Shown here piece by piece: positions 16,105 through 24,924 of a DNA stretch of 30,359 nt (position 1 is the stretch's first letter; every line of letters starts with the position of its first letter). Below the pieces are notes generated by a model. It ran no database searches and was not told the DNA's origin. It was given only the letters and a program-made list of their open reading frames with translations. Made by a program: the position numbers and the translations under genes. The stretch lies in contig JAKRWB010000123.1 of NCBI GenBank assembly GCA_022353185.1, positions 1 through 30,359 on the forward strand, written 5' to 3'. Origin of the DNA: ANME-2 cluster archaeon (GTDB lineage Archaea; Halobacteriota; Methanosarcinia; Methanosarcinales; Methanocomedenaceae).

Positions 16105-16479
16105 ATGTCAGGTTCAACTTTCACGTTGATTGTCGACACGGTTGAGTTCATCAATCATTATGTCATAATACCCCTGACAATTTTGACATTTCTTATGCTG
16201 GTTTATTTTGTGGTATATATCAGAAAGAATGACCCTGATATCATAAAATCAAAAGTGTTCCTGAGATTTGATGAATTCAAAAATGCATTCACTATACTTG
16301 CTATTGCAGCATTTGTCCTGATATTCCATGTATTACTCATATATCTGCGTGATTTGATTGATATGTCCTCAATGCTCGAATTACTGTATTTATTTTACAA
16401 TATACAGCAGTCGCTTGGATTGTTACTTGCGATCTTGCTACTGATTTTTGCCTACAGGTTATTCAAGGTAGTGAAATAA
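16105..16479 (+). CDS. Small three-helix membrane protein, paralogue of the gene at 10602
   Basis: A 124-residue protein with membrane helices at about 18-40, 63-84 and 97-119. The loop after helix 1 reads IRKNDPDIIKSKVFL, and the second helix begins LAIAAFVLIF. These match SRKLDTNIIRARLFL and IASAAFAVNA of the 10602 protein at equivalent positions, so the two are homologous. Family and function are not recognised. A TATA-like stretch at 16073-16085 is about 25 bases from the ATG, suggesting a leaderless transcript. It is divergent from the haem operon. The relation to that operon may be only positional. Confidence 0.75.
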   Translation: MSGSTFTLIVDTVEFINHYVIIPLTILTFLMLVYFVVYIRKNDPDIIKSKVFLRFDEFKNAFTILAIAAFVLIFHVLLIYLRDLIDMSSMLELLYLFYNIQQSLGLLLAILLLIFAYRLFKVVK

Positions 16480-16493
16480 AGCACTATCCGGGG

Positions 16494-16952
16494 TCATTCA
16501 GAAGGTACGGTAAAACTTGTCACTTCCACACCTGCTGAATTAAAAAAATTCATTGCCTCGTCGTCAGGATAATGATTTGAGAACACTACCCTTTTGATTT
16601 TGGAATTAATTATCATCTTGGCACACAATACACACGGCTGGTGGGTGCAATATAGAGTGGCATTCTCGGTACTGACGCCATGAAGAGCAGACTGTATGAT
16701 GGCGTTCTGTTCGGCATGCACTGCCCTGCACAATTCATGTCTGGTACCTGATGCGATGTTCTGCTGCTGGCGTATACATCCGATATCAAGACAATGCTGC
16801 AGATTGCGGGGCGCCCCGTTATATCCTGTGGAAAGGATGCGCTTATCAATAACGATAACTGCACCTACCTGGTTTCTTAAACAGGTGGAACGCTTGGCCA
16901 CCACCTGGGCGATTTCCATGAAATATTCATCTAATGTTGGTCTTTGAACCAT
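16494..16952 (-). CDS. Zinc-dependent deoxycytidylate deaminase family protein
   Basis: A 152-residue cytidine/deoxycytidylate deaminase fold protein. RPTLDEYFMEIAQVVAKRST is the usual start. The zinc site is HAEQNAII (His ligand plus catalytic Glu) with PCVLCAKMII (two Cys ligands). TGYNGAPRNLQHC provides the substrate loop. The likely reaction is dCMP to dUMP, feeding thymidylate synthesis. Residues before HAE (GTRHELCRAV) contain an added Cys and His seen in the ComEB/dCMP deaminase group. It is a single gene converging with the membrane protein, with an independent promoter upstream. Confidence 0.92.
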   Translation of the reverse strand: MVQRPTLDEYFMEIAQVVAKRSTCLRNQVGAVIVIDKRILSTGYNGAPRNLQHCLDIGCIRQQQNIASGTRHELCRAVHAEQNAIIQSALHGVSTENATLYCTHQPCVLCAKMIINSKIKRVVFSNHYPDDEAMNFFNSAGVEVTSFTVPSE

Positions 16953-17111
16953 GTTTTTACCTATCCATTTTAACGATTTGTTAGTAATGGGAGCAAAAGG
17001 TAAATATATTGTGATATATGGTTATTCGGACGTGACCATTATTACTGTACCACATATTTTAATAACAAATATTATAATCATAAACTATAATCACAAATCC
17101 CGGTGCTGCTG

Positions 17112-18047
17112 ATGAAGACTTTTGACATAGATAACTACATTGATTCTTATTTGGGACGCTTCTCGACCAAACAGATGATTGCAATTCCAATGATTCTATT
17201 CTTAATTTCACTGTTGATCCTTGGTTTTTCATTCTATACGACCGGGAGTCCGGTGGAACTGGGCGTGGAATTTACAGGAGGAACTGTGCTCACAGTTGTG
17301 TCAGATTTCTCCTACGAGGCGGTGGAGGAGGAATTCACATCCCAATTCCCTGAAACACCCCCATTTAGTGCCAGGGATGCCGGCGGCGGGCGCGTAATGT
17401 TACAGTTCGGTCCCATGAGCGAGGCCCAGCAAACACAGTTGAACGATTATATCTCATCCAATTACGGTAAGGACGTTTCCCTGAAACATATGAGTGCATT
17501 ATATGGTGAAAACCTGCAACATAGCGCTATCAAGGCCGTCATTTACGCTTTTTTGGGTATGGCCGTGATAGTGTTTTTCATATTCAAATCCGTAGTGCCT
17601 TCAGCAGCAGTGGTATTGTCTGCCGGGTCTGATATCATCATTGCCGCTACACTCATGGACCTGTTTGGCATTGCCCTGTCCCTGGGCACGGTGGCCGCAC
17701 TGCTCATGCTGATAGGTTATTCTGTTGACAGCGACATCCTGCTTACTACCAGGCTTCTAAAACGACGGGGGGGCACTGATGAAAAGATACGTGCAGCCAT
17801 GAAGACCGGACTTACAATGACTTCTACTACAATGGCAGCATTTTTTGTCCTCTTTTTGGTCAGCACCTTTGCGGGTCTTATCTCGTCCTTTTCAAGAATA
17901 GATATTATAAGTGACATTTCAGCGGTTCTGCTGTTCGGCCTGGTAACAGACCTTATGAATACCTGGATGCTGAATACCGGCATCCTCAAATGGCATCTCG
18001 CACGAGGCACACCTGAAAAAAAGGGCAAAGGGGGGCGAAAACGATGA
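17112..18047 (+). CDS. secF: Protein-export membrane protein SecF
   Basis: A 311-residue membrane protein with the SecDF plan: transmembrane helix 1 (about 22-43), a periplasm-side domain opening with VELGVEFTGGTVL, and five further helices in the C-terminal half (from about residue 135), including the conserved GYSVDSDILLTTRLLKRRG loop. SecF and SecD assist late steps of export through SecYE, driven by the ion gradient. ATG at 17112 with GGTG six bases upstream is preferred over the in-frame GTG at 17103. Its stop overlaps the secD start by four bases (ATGA). Confidence 0.95.
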   Translation: MKTFDIDNYIDSYLGRFSTKQMIAIPMILFLISLLILGFSFYTTGSPVELGVEFTGGTVLTVVSDFSYEAVEEEFTSQFPETPPFSARDAGGGRVMLQFGPMSEAQQTQLNDYISSNYGKDVSLKHMSALYGENLQHSAIKAVIYAFLGMAVIVFFIFKSVVPSAAVVLSAGSDIIIAATLMDLFGIALSLGTVAALLMLIGYSVDSDILLTTRLLKRRGGTDEKIRAAMKTGLTMTSTTMAAFFVLFLVSTFAGLISSFSRIDIISDISAVLLFGLVTDLMNTWMLNTGILKWHLARGTPEKKGKGGRKR

Positions 18048-19690
18048 ATAGTGAGGAAGGGGAGAAAGGACTGAGCAGCGACCCCAGGGTCATGTTGATG
18101 GTAGGCGCGATATTTGTATCACTTATCTTACTGTTTCTGCCTGCAGTGTTCCCTGAACTTGGGGTCGGTGGGCTCAAGTACGGACTGGAACTGGACGGAG
18201 GTTCATGGCTCCACCTGAAACCTGAAGGCGCTATAGTGCAGGTCGACGCCGATATGGGACGTATTATCGCACAGGATTACGGGGTGTTCCTGAATGAAAC
18301 AGTGACAATCACCCAGCAGACCACATCTTCAGTGACCTTTGAAACCCGCCAGTCCGTTACTGCCAAAGGGATAGAATCCCTTGGTTACGGACTGGCAGCG
18401 GTATCCAGCAGGGGTGGGGTTTACACAATTGTACTCCAGACAGACGAAAACACAGCGATTATCAAATATCTGGAAAACCAGTACAAAACAGAAGTAGTGT
18501 TCTTTGATGACGGGGACGGCATCAGGTATGAGATAAGGAAGAAGACCTCTCCTGATGAACTGGCTGCTATAATGCAGTCGGTTGGGGGTTCGGTGACAGC
18601 GTATGAAGACGGGGTATCAATAGCTACCTTAACTGAGACCAAGGAGATACTTGAAGAAAAATTGAACCTGTTCGGGTTGAGCGATGTAAAACCGGTCATC
18701 GTAGGGCGGGAATATATATTAATTGACCTGGCAGGAATTGATATTGACACGGCCATGGACCTTGCCGGCACGCCAGGTAAGTTCGAGATACGGGTACAGA
18801 TTGGCAATAACGAGAGCGTACATGCTGTTTATGGAGAAGACATCCAGACAGTGGGTTACCACAGGATGGATGACAATGTTTGGGGTGTGCCGTTTACCCT
18901 GACACAGCAGGGTGCTGAGGCGCTGAGACAGGCGGCGATTGAGACCAATGCGGTCGGTGACCCGGATAATCACGAGATTACCATGTACCTGGACAACAGG
19001 GTGATATACAGCGCCCCACTGTCGTATTCGCTGGCACAAAGCATGAAAGTTTATCCAATACAGGATTTGGTGGCATCATTCGGCAGCGATACTGGCAGCG
19101 AGGATAATGCAAAGGAACTTGAATCCCATTTGAAGGCAGGGGCACTTCCTGTTAATGTAGAAGTAATAGGTTCAGGCCAGGTGCCTGCATCCCTGGGCAG
19201 CCAGTTCAAGGAACTCACTGCCATAGCGGGCCTACTGGCCATTATCACCGTATCGTTTATAGTATTTTTGAGGTATCGCAGAAAGGAGATAATGCTACCG
19301 ATGATAATTACTTCACTAAGTGAAGTGGTGATGATCCTGGGCTTTGCATCGGCAGTGAAATGGCAGCTTGACCTGCCCGCAATAACAGGTATCATTGCGG
19401 TCATCGGTACTGGTATTGACCATCTTGTGGTTATCACTGACGAAGTGCTGTATGAGGGGAAACTGCCGCCTACCAAAGTATACAATGCCAGGATAAACAG
19501 GGCGTTCGGTATCATTTTCGCAGCGGGGTCAACCACCACCATAGCCATGATATGGCTGGTATGGATGGGATTCGGCGCACTGAAAGGGTTTGCATTGACC
19601 ACCATCGTGGGCGTGATGATAGGTGTGCTGATAGCCAGGCCGGTCTATGCCAGGATAATCAAAGAAGTGCTAAAAGAAAGCAAGGATTGA
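18044..19690 (+). CDS. secD: Protein-export membrane protein SecD
   Basis: A 548-residue SecD. A first membrane helix (about 20-40) is followed by the D1 motif in KYGLELDGGSWLHLKPEGAI, then a long extracellular P1 region (to about 375), then five helices with GIIAVIGTGIDHLVVITDEV and the C-terminal gate region. Archaeal SecD is generally shorter in P1 than bacterial SecD; this one is at the upper end for archaea. Gene order secF-secD with a 4-base overlap is typical of archaea. It is followed two bases later by thiI, probably co-transcribed though functionally separate. Confidence 0.95.
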   Translation: MNSEEGEKGLSSDPRVMLMVGAIFVSLILLFLPAVFPELGVGGLKYGLELDGGSWLHLKPEGAIVQVDADMGRIIAQDYGVFLNETVTITQQTTSSVTFETRQSVTAKGIESLGYGLAAVSSRGGVYTIVLQTDENTAIIKYLENQYKTEVVFFDDGDGIRYEIRKKTSPDELAAIMQSVGGSVTAYEDGVSIATLTETKEILEEKLNLFGLSDVKPVIVGREYILIDLAGIDIDTAMDLAGTPGKFEIRVQIGNNESVHAVYGEDIQTVGYHRMDDNVWGVPFTLTQQGAEALRQAAIETNAVGDPDNHEITMYLDNRVIYSAPLSYSLAQSMKVYPIQDLVASFGSDTGSEDNAKELESHLKAGALPVNVEVIGSGQVPASLGSQFKELTAIAGLLAIITVSFIVFLRYRRKEIMLPMIITSLSEVVMILGFASAVKWQLDLPAITGIIAVIGTGIDHLVVITDEVLYEGKLPPTKVYNARINRAFGIIFAAGSTTTIAMIWLVWMGFGALKGFALTTIVGVMIGVLIARPVYARIIKEVLKESKD

Positions 19691-19692
19691 GC

Positions 19693-20880
19693 ATGAGCCG
19701 CCCCCCCAATGATGTGATTATCGTCAGGTATGGCGAGATTGCCCTTAAGAGCCGGAATGTGAGGGACCGCTACGAGAAGACATTGATGTCTAATATAACT
19801 TCAATGCTGGATGCCATGGGTGCATCGTACGACAGTGTATCCAGGGATTGGGGGCGTATTTACATCCATACCGCCGACCCTGCAGCCGCACAGGCTGCAG
19901 CAAGGGTGTTCGGTGTGGTTTCTGTGAGCCTTGCAATAACTTGTGAACCTACGCTGGAATCAGTTTCATCGGTGGCTGCCGATGTGGGCCAGGAGATTAT
20001 CGGGGAAGGACAGTCATTTGGTATCAGGCCCAGGCGCACGGGGAATCATGATTTTTCCAGCCGTGAGGTCGGGATTGCCTGTGGAGATGCGGTCTGGCAG
20101 CGGATAGAGCATCAAGGTCCGAGCGTGGATTTGACCAATCCCGATGTGGAGATATTTGTGGAGGTCAGACAGAACCACGCTTTCGTGTATACCGATGTGG
20201 TCAATGGAGTGGGCGGACTGCCCCTTGGCACCCAGGGTAAGATGGTAGCCCTGGTATCAGGAGGTATCGACTCGCCAGTGGCAGCATGGCTCATGATGAA
20301 ACGTGGTTGTGAGATTATTCCGGTGTATGTCAATAATGACCCATTCTCAGACGAGACCAACAGGCAAAGAGCACTGGAATGTATCAGGGTGCTACAAACA
20401 TGGGCTCCCGGATATTCCCTAAAAGTCTATGAAGTCCCTGGCGGCGAAGCCCAGGTATCGTTTTTATCAGATTGCCAGCGCCGCTATACCTGTGTGCTGT
20501 GCCGCCGGATGATGTATAGAATCGCCGCCGGCATCATGGAAAAGGAACGTGCCCACGGTATAATCACGGGGGCATCCCTGGGCCAGGTAGCCAGCCAGAC
20601 CTCACAGAACATGCTGGCTGAAACCTGCGGTATTCATGTACCTATTTACCACCCCCTGATAGGTCTTGACAAGACCGAGATTGTGGACATTGCACGGAAT
20701 ATTGGCAGTTATGATGCATCTACCAGGCCTGCCACCTGTTGTACTGCAGTGCCGGAAAAACCTGCCACATCTGCAAAGTGTGGTGATGTATGCGGTGAAG
20801 AAGCAAAAATAGATGTTGAAGAACTGCTCAGGACTGCCCTTTCAGGCGCAAAAATAGTTGAACCGTCCGAGTACAGTTAG
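19693..20880 (+). CDS. thiI: tRNA 4-thiouridine synthetase ThiI (archaeal type, no rhodanese domain)
   Basis: A 395-residue ThiI from the ATG at 19693, three bases after the secD stop; a longer open frame upstream only overlaps secD. An N-terminal ferredoxin-like and THUMP region (to about 165) precedes the adenylating PP-loop domain with LVSGGIDSPVAAWLMMKRG. There is no rhodanese domain, so sulfur must come another way. Cys residues in YTCVLCRRMMY form a CxxC, and another lies in PATCCTAVPEKP. In methanogen ThiI such a CxxC plus a third Cys are required, probably for an iron-sulfur cluster. It makes s4U at tRNA position 8. A Cys/Asp-rich tail (AKCGDVCGEE) is an extra. Confidence 0.95.
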   Translation: MSRPPNDVIIVRYGEIALKSRNVRDRYEKTLMSNITSMLDAMGASYDSVSRDWGRIYIHTADPAAAQAAARVFGVVSVSLAITCEPTLESVSSVAADVGQEIIGEGQSFGIRPRRTGNHDFSSREVGIACGDAVWQRIEHQGPSVDLTNPDVEIFVEVRQNHAFVYTDVVNGVGGLPLGTQGKMVALVSGGIDSPVAAWLMMKRGCEIIPVYVNNDPFSDETNRQRALECIRVLQTWAPGYSLKVYEVPGGEAQVSFLSDCQRRYTCVLCRRMMYRIAAGIMEKERAHGIITGASLGQVASQTSQNMLAETCGIHVPIYHPLIGLDKTEIVDIARNIGSYDASTRPATCCTAVPEKPATSAKCGDVCGEEAKIDVEELLRTALSGAKIVEPSEYS

Positions 20881-20907
20881 TTCGTAACGTTAGTTCCTAT
20901 ACTACGT

Positions 20908-21138
20908 TCAATCATTCTGGATGGTCTCTATCTTGAACATAACACCCAGCCCATTGAGGGTCAACTGGATGCGGTCACCAAAATCGAGTATCTCGTTCAC
21001 GTCGGTGTTTGAGCCCCATTCGTATACATAATCATAGACTCCCTGCATGGGTTTAAATCCCAGGGACATCAATCTCCGGTTGACCTCAGATGGTCTGCCG
21101 CCTTCGCTGTTGAACCAGACTAATAGATATGACTTCAT
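20908..21138 (-). CDS. Small conserved archaeal protein of unknown function
   Basis: A 76-residue protein starting MKSYLLVWFNSEGGRPSEVN at 21138, chosen because GAGG sits three bases upstream; a longer frame begins at 21156. The alternation of strand and helix (YLLVWFN, a helix through RRLMSLGF, YDYVYEWG, a helix at VNEILDFGDRIQLTLNG, then GVMFKIETI) suggests a compact ferredoxin-like fold. I recall similar small proteins in other euryarchaea but cannot name a function. It is convergent with thiI, 27 bases away. Confidence 0.7.
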   Translation of the reverse strand: MKSYLLVWFNSEGGRPSEVNRRLMSLGFKPMQGVYDYVYEWGSNTDVNEILDFGDRIQLTLNGLGVMFKIETIQND

Positions 21139-21303
21139 AATCCTCAACTTCAACATGGGTTATACAATATTATGCTTTTTGGTTGTACGTATCGTATAAC
21201 TCTTAGTAGTCAGGTAAATCCGGCTAAAAGTAGATTTCCAGGGATATATTATAAGCATAGGAATTAACAGTTTACAAGTACATGACAAATTTTGGGTAAT
21301 ATT

Positions 21304-21891
21304 ATGAAGATATTGGGTATGGGTAAAATAATCATAATTGTAGGGATATTTCTCCTGGGGGCACTGCACCCGGCTTTGGCCCAGATGGGTACTGAGCCAC
21401 TGGTCAATGGTACAAGTCTTTATCTCTCGACAGGCCAGTCATGGACATTCTATCAGGGGTATTCATTTAACCTGATGAGTATAAGCAACAGTGGTGATAA
21501 GGTATGGGTGCAGTTGAAGCAGAATGGTACGGTTGTAAAGTCGGCCATACTTTCTCCTGATGAAGTGTTTTATTATAACTCGACCACTCATTATGTTTTG
21601 TCGAATCATTCTGTTGAGACCGTGCAGTTAAGTCTCAGGGTGTCCGGTATATATACGGGTGAAGTTGCCGATATTGTAACTTTTTCGCATGTTTACCAAT
21701 ATTACAATCCTGCTCTGCCAGAGCCAACCCCTACACCGACGGCATATCCTGTTAATTCAAATGATTCCAACGTGACAGCTACAACTACGGTTACGGGTGG
21801 TTCAGGCATACCAGGGTTCAAAATACTCTCAACAACAATTATAATAGGAATTTGCAGTATATTCTTACGCAAGTTACACAATGAATTTTAA
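21304..21891 (+). CDS. Exported S-layer-like domain protein with C-terminal membrane anchor
   Basis: A 195-residue exported protein. A signal peptide (about 1-27, ending ALA-Q) is followed by an S-layer-type beta domain: SLYLSTGQSWTFYQGYSFNL, then SGDKVWVQLKQNGTVVKSAI and DEVFYYNS. This matches the tryptophan/glycine pattern of Methanosarcinales S-layer repeats, but only one partial copy is present. A Pro/Thr linker (PEPTPTPTAYP) and a Thr-rich stretch precede GIPGFKILS and a terminal hydrophobic helix with a basic tail, the arrangement of archaeal sorting signals of the PGF/PEF type. Asn-x-Ser/Thr sites are frequent. It is probably a minor envelope protein. The start is the ATG at 21304. Confidence 0.75.
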   Translation: MKILGMGKIIIIVGIFLLGALHPALAQMGTEPLVNGTSLYLSTGQSWTFYQGYSFNLMSISNSGDKVWVQLKQNGTVVKSAILSPDEVFYYNSTTHYVLSNHSVETVQLSLRVSGIYTGEVADIVTFSHVYQYYNPALPEPTPTPTAYPVNSNDSNVTATTTVTGGSGIPGFKILSTTIIIGICSIFLRKLHNEF

Positions 21892-21938
21892 GAAATGTAA
21901 TATATCATAACAGGAATTTGTCATAAAAATACAGGACA

Positions 21939-22916
21939 ATGTTCTTGAATAACGTGATGGCTATGGAAACTTCAACTGAAAAAGGGTATTTGGATAAAAT
22001 GAGGCCATACATCGAGATGTTGCGGCCTGAGATAGCTGATATGGACCTGGCGCTCCCGGCAGCCAGTGCTTTGCTTGCAACATACCTTTTAAGTGGGGGT
22101 CTGCCTGCCCTTGTCCCGTTTATCCTTGCAGTAGTAGGGGCATATTTTGCAATTACCAGTTCATATGTGTTCAATGACTACTGCGATGTGGATATTGATA
22201 AAATAAATCTCCCACAGCGTCCACTCCCATCCTCCCGGGTAACCCGGAACAATGCACTTACTTATGCCCTGGTACTGATACTCGTTGCGGGTACTGTTGC
22301 AGCTTATTTAAATCCGGAATCACTGGTAGTATTTATTGTGGCAGCTGGAGTTATCACTATTTATTCCAGTGTTGCTAAACGCTCAACGTTCCTGAGCTTT
22401 GTGCCTGTGGGCATCTCATACGGGCTGGTGCCCATTGGTGTCTGGCTGGCTTTTGACCCTGCCGGTATCCTGAAACCGGGCGACGGTGTGATATTGCCCC
22501 TGCCTGCAATTTTCCTGGGAATAATGATGTGCGTGACCGACTGGGGTTTTACCTTGAGCGGCGTGGCACGCGATGTGGAAGGGGACAGGGCTAAGGGTGC
22601 ACCAACAACACCTGTGACCTTTGGCGTGCCTGTAACATCAAAGTTTGTTTTCCTGTGCTGGCTGGCGGGTGTTATTGCCTCACTTGCAATTGGATATACG
22701 GCCCATCTGGGTCCGGTATATTTTGCAGGCGCCCTGCTTGGCGGTGGCTGGATATTATGGCAGTCCCTGGATTTTATCAGGAATCCGGAGCCTGAGCGTG
22801 GTGGCGAGTTGTTCCTGCAGGGTTCCAGGTACAGGGGTATTATGTTCGGCTCTTTGATAGTTGATGTGCTGCTCCTGATATTCATCAAGTCTACAGGATA
22901 TCCTTTCATATGGTAA
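21939..22916 (+). CDS. UbiA-family prenyltransferase
   Basis: A 325-residue multi-helix membrane enzyme. The first Asp-rich motif is VFNDYCDVDIDKINLPQRPL at about 79-98, where the Asp residues bind Mg2+ and the prenyl diphosphate. The second is ARDVEGDRAKGAPTTPV near residue 210. Family members transfer isoprenoid chains to aromatic or lipid acceptors. The acceptor is unknown; candidates in this lineage include geranylgeranylglyceryl phosphate (DGGGP synthase) and the methanophenazine head group. The next gene, 15 bases on, is a GGR-like flavoprotein that could saturate the same chain. Several in-frame starts exist; the first ATG is listed. Confidence 0.88.
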   Translation: MFLNNVMAMETSTEKGYLDKMRPYIEMLRPEIADMDLALPAASALLATYLLSGGLPALVPFILAVVGAYFAITSSYVFNDYCDVDIDKINLPQRPLPSSRVTRNNALTYALVLILVAGTVAAYLNPESLVVFIVAAGVITIYSSVAKRSTFLSFVPVGISYGLVPIGVWLAFDPAGILKPGDGVILPLPAIFLGIMMCVTDWGFTLSGVARDVEGDRAKGAPTTPVTFGVPVTSKFVFLCWLAGVIASLAIGYTAHLGPVYFAGALLGGGWILWQSLDFIRNPEPERGGELFLQGSRYRGIMFGSLIVDVLLLIFIKSTGYPFIW

Positions 22917-22931
22917 TACGGAGTTGCTAAT

Positions 22932-24107
22932 TTGAATACCAATACCGATGCCGATATAGTGGTAATCGGTGCCAGTCCCGCCGGTATAATGGCTGCAAGG
23001 GAGGCGGCACGAATGGGTGCTGCGGTCATCCTGGTGGATTCTAAGCAGGATATGGGACATCCACCCCATCCCGCTAATACATTTTTCAAGTTCATGATGG
23101 ACCGCAGTGGCGAACCCATACTGGATAAGTATGTGGTGAACCGGCTGCGTGGCATGAAAATTATTTCGCCCGGCGGCATGGCCGTTGATATTGAAACGCC
23201 AGGATTTTTCATTGACCGCTCAATGTTTGACACTCATTACAGGGATGAACTGGTTAATGCCGGTGTGGATATCAGGACCGGTTCTGAAGTCCTGTCAGTG
23301 ATACGGGCAGGTGGGCTGTTCAGGATAAGCACGTCTGATGGCGTACTGGTATCCAGGCTGGTGATTGCAGCCGACGGAATTGAGTCAAAGACCGCGGCGC
23401 GGATGGGGCTTAAGACCACACAATATCCTGGCGATATTGCCTGGGCCATGGAATCTGAAGTTCGGGCGCCGGGTATAGGTGAGCCTGACATGTTTGAATA
23501 TTATATCGGGAAGCATTCTCCTGGCTGGAAGTCCACTTATTCGCCGGCCGGGGGCGACCGGGCTACACTGGGTGTATATGTGAGGCGTCACGGCAGGGAT
23601 GTATCTGATTTCTTTGACAGGTGGGTGGAGCGGTTCGCCAAACTGAAAGGGTACGGGAAGGATGATATCGAAATCATTGCCAGATACACGGGCGGAGACC
23701 CCATAGCCACGGTACCGCACCAGCTGGTGGCTGACGGGTTCATGGTTACGGGTGGGGCGGCAGGCCAGAGCGGTATCGGTTACGGTATGCGGGCCGGACA
23801 GATATGTGGTGAGGTGGCTGCGGCTGCAGTTACAGCGGATGATGTTTCAAAAAAGAGATTGCGGGAATACCCGAAACGCTGGGGGGGGGAGTTTGCCAGT
23901 GAGTACTGGATGGGAAGGATAGGGCTTGAACTGGTGCGCAAGATGACCAATCAGGAGATCGATACCGTGGTGTCGGTGTTCGCCGGGCGCGACCTGTCAT
24001 CACTTAAGGGAACGCCGCTGGTTCAGGGTGTGAAGACCGGGCTGTTCGTGGCGCGTCATAAGCCGGGTGCGCTGTGGGCGTATAGGGCGCTGCTGCGGCG
24101 GAAGTGA
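22932..24107 (+). CDS. FAD-dependent geranylgeranyl reductase-like oxidoreductase
   Basis: A 391-residue flavoprotein. The FAD site is IVVIGASPAGIMAAREAARM at about 10-29, with VIAADGIESKTAARMG near 145 and a second dinucleotide motif VTGGAAGQSGIGYGMRAG near 275. The fold is that of geranylgeranyl reductases, which hydrogenate isoprenoid chains of archaeal lipids or quinones. The usual W-x-F-P in the substrate tunnel is replaced by SPGWKSTYSPAGGDRA, and I see no Cys near the isoalloxazine face, so the substrate may differ. The start is TTG with GGAG about nine bases upstream. Adjacent UbiA suggests a shared lipid or cofactor pathway. Confidence 0.85.
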   Translation: MNTNTDADIVVIGASPAGIMAAREAARMGAAVILVDSKQDMGHPPHPANTFFKFMMDRSGEPILDKYVVNRLRGMKIISPGGMAVDIETPGFFIDRSMFDTHYRDELVNAGVDIRTGSEVLSVIRAGGLFRISTSDGVLVSRLVIAADGIESKTAARMGLKTTQYPGDIAWAMESEVRAPGIGEPDMFEYYIGKHSPGWKSTYSPAGGDRATLGVYVRRHGRDVSDFFDRWVERFAKLKGYGKDDIEIIARYTGGDPIATVPHQLVADGFMVTGGAAGQSGIGYGMRAGQICGEVAAAAVTADDVSKKRLREYPKRWGGEFASEYWMGRIGLELVRKMTNQEIDTVVSVFAGRDLSSLKGTPLVQGVKTGLFVARHKPGALWAYRALLRRK

Positions 24108-24208
24108 AGGGGATATTTTCGTAGTGTGCATATTTTATGCAATTGATTTACTATGGGCAGAAATAACAATTTGTTGAGGAATGTAGTTGACTTTTAAAGT
24201 TCAGTCGT

Positions 24209-24640
24209 TCATTTTATACGCGCAATATCTTCCCTTAATAGTGCTCTAAAACCAGCCTGCTGGAAATGCTCATCTGATGTTAATGCATTTTTCAGACCTT
24301 GATCATCCATTACAATAAATGAAATACAATATGTTAACCCCCATTCTTTATCATCCCGTTTTTGATATAGGCCTATAGCACGATGCAGTAGTGTATTTTC
24401 AACAGGAATTACATTGATGTTGTAAGTGCTGTATAAGCTATCGATAAAAGCAACTGCAGCAGAACGGTTAGAACGTGCCAGCGAGTTACCAATTTCAATC
24501 AATATTGCTTCTTTTTAAAACACTTCATTTGCAGTACGTGTTAACGGGAGTATCGCTTTGGCTTGTTCATGATATTTATCGTTTTGATTGAGTAAGGCCA
24601 GTACAAATGCTGTATCCATGAAAATACGGCTTGCATTCAT
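24209..24640 (-). pseudogene. PIN-domain (VapC-type) toxin with an in-frame stop codon
   Basis: Reading from ATG 24640 gives MNASRIFMDTAFVLALLNQN, the PIN-domain start with its first catalytic Asp, up to TANEVF. Then TAA occurs at 24515-24517, and the same frame continues with KEAILIEIGNSLARS and a normal PIN C-terminus (KEWGLTYCISFIVMDDQG with acidic residues, then FRALL) to the stop at 24209. Total length would be about 143 residues, normal for VapC. A single TAA thus interrupts an otherwise intact ribonuclease toxin. It is not UAG, so pyrrolysine is not an explanation. The ATG lies just after the stop of the antitoxin-like gene. Confidence 0.85.
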
Positions 24641-24641
24641 A

Positions 24642-24890
24642 CTACTGCCTTTTGTTTTGCTTTGGTGTGCCATATAAATAATGGTCGTGTTCTTCAGACC
24701 AATCTTCTGGTCCATCAATTTTTCCAGAAAATTCACTTAGTACTTCCCAAAGGCTCTGCTTGGCTATTGATTCTTCATCCTCAACTGTAATAAGATAACG
24801 AACATTTTTTTTCAGGTCTACTGACTCTTCAGGTCTTAGGACTTTCCCGTCAAAGTGAGCATGTAATGTGTGTGTTCTGACTGAATTCAT
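24642..24890 (-). CDS. Antitoxin-like protein (AF2212/DUF104 type)
   Basis: An 82-residue protein. The N-terminal part THTLHAHFDGKVLRPEESVDL and the basic-hydrophobic RYLITVE form the short AF2212/DUF104-like DNA-binding strand segment. The C-terminal tail is acidic and aromatic (DGPEDWSEEHDHYLYG), as in toxin-binding tails. It is encoded directly before the PIN toxin, with its stop next to the toxin ATG, the usual order for VapBC-type pairs. It should bind the toxin and repress the shared promoter. Because the toxin is broken, the antitoxin may persist as a relic or an antidote against related toxins. Confidence 0.8.
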   Translation of the reverse strand: MNSVRTHTLHAHFDGKVLRPEESVDLKKNVRYLITVEDEESIAKQSLWEVLSEFSGKIDGPEDWSEEHDHYLYGTPKQNKRQ

Positions 24891-24924
24891 GATACAATTT
24901 ATCTATCTGATGTTACTAATGTCT

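Noticed and set aside
19552..19692. N-terminal extension of thiI into secD
   Set aside because: The extension overlaps the secD C-terminus in another frame; the ATG at 19693 gives the normal ThiI start.
24515..24640. Stop codon in the PIN gene as a recoded residue
   Set aside because: The codon is TAA, not TAG, so pyrrolysine insertion does not apply, and no UAA recoding is known in this group.
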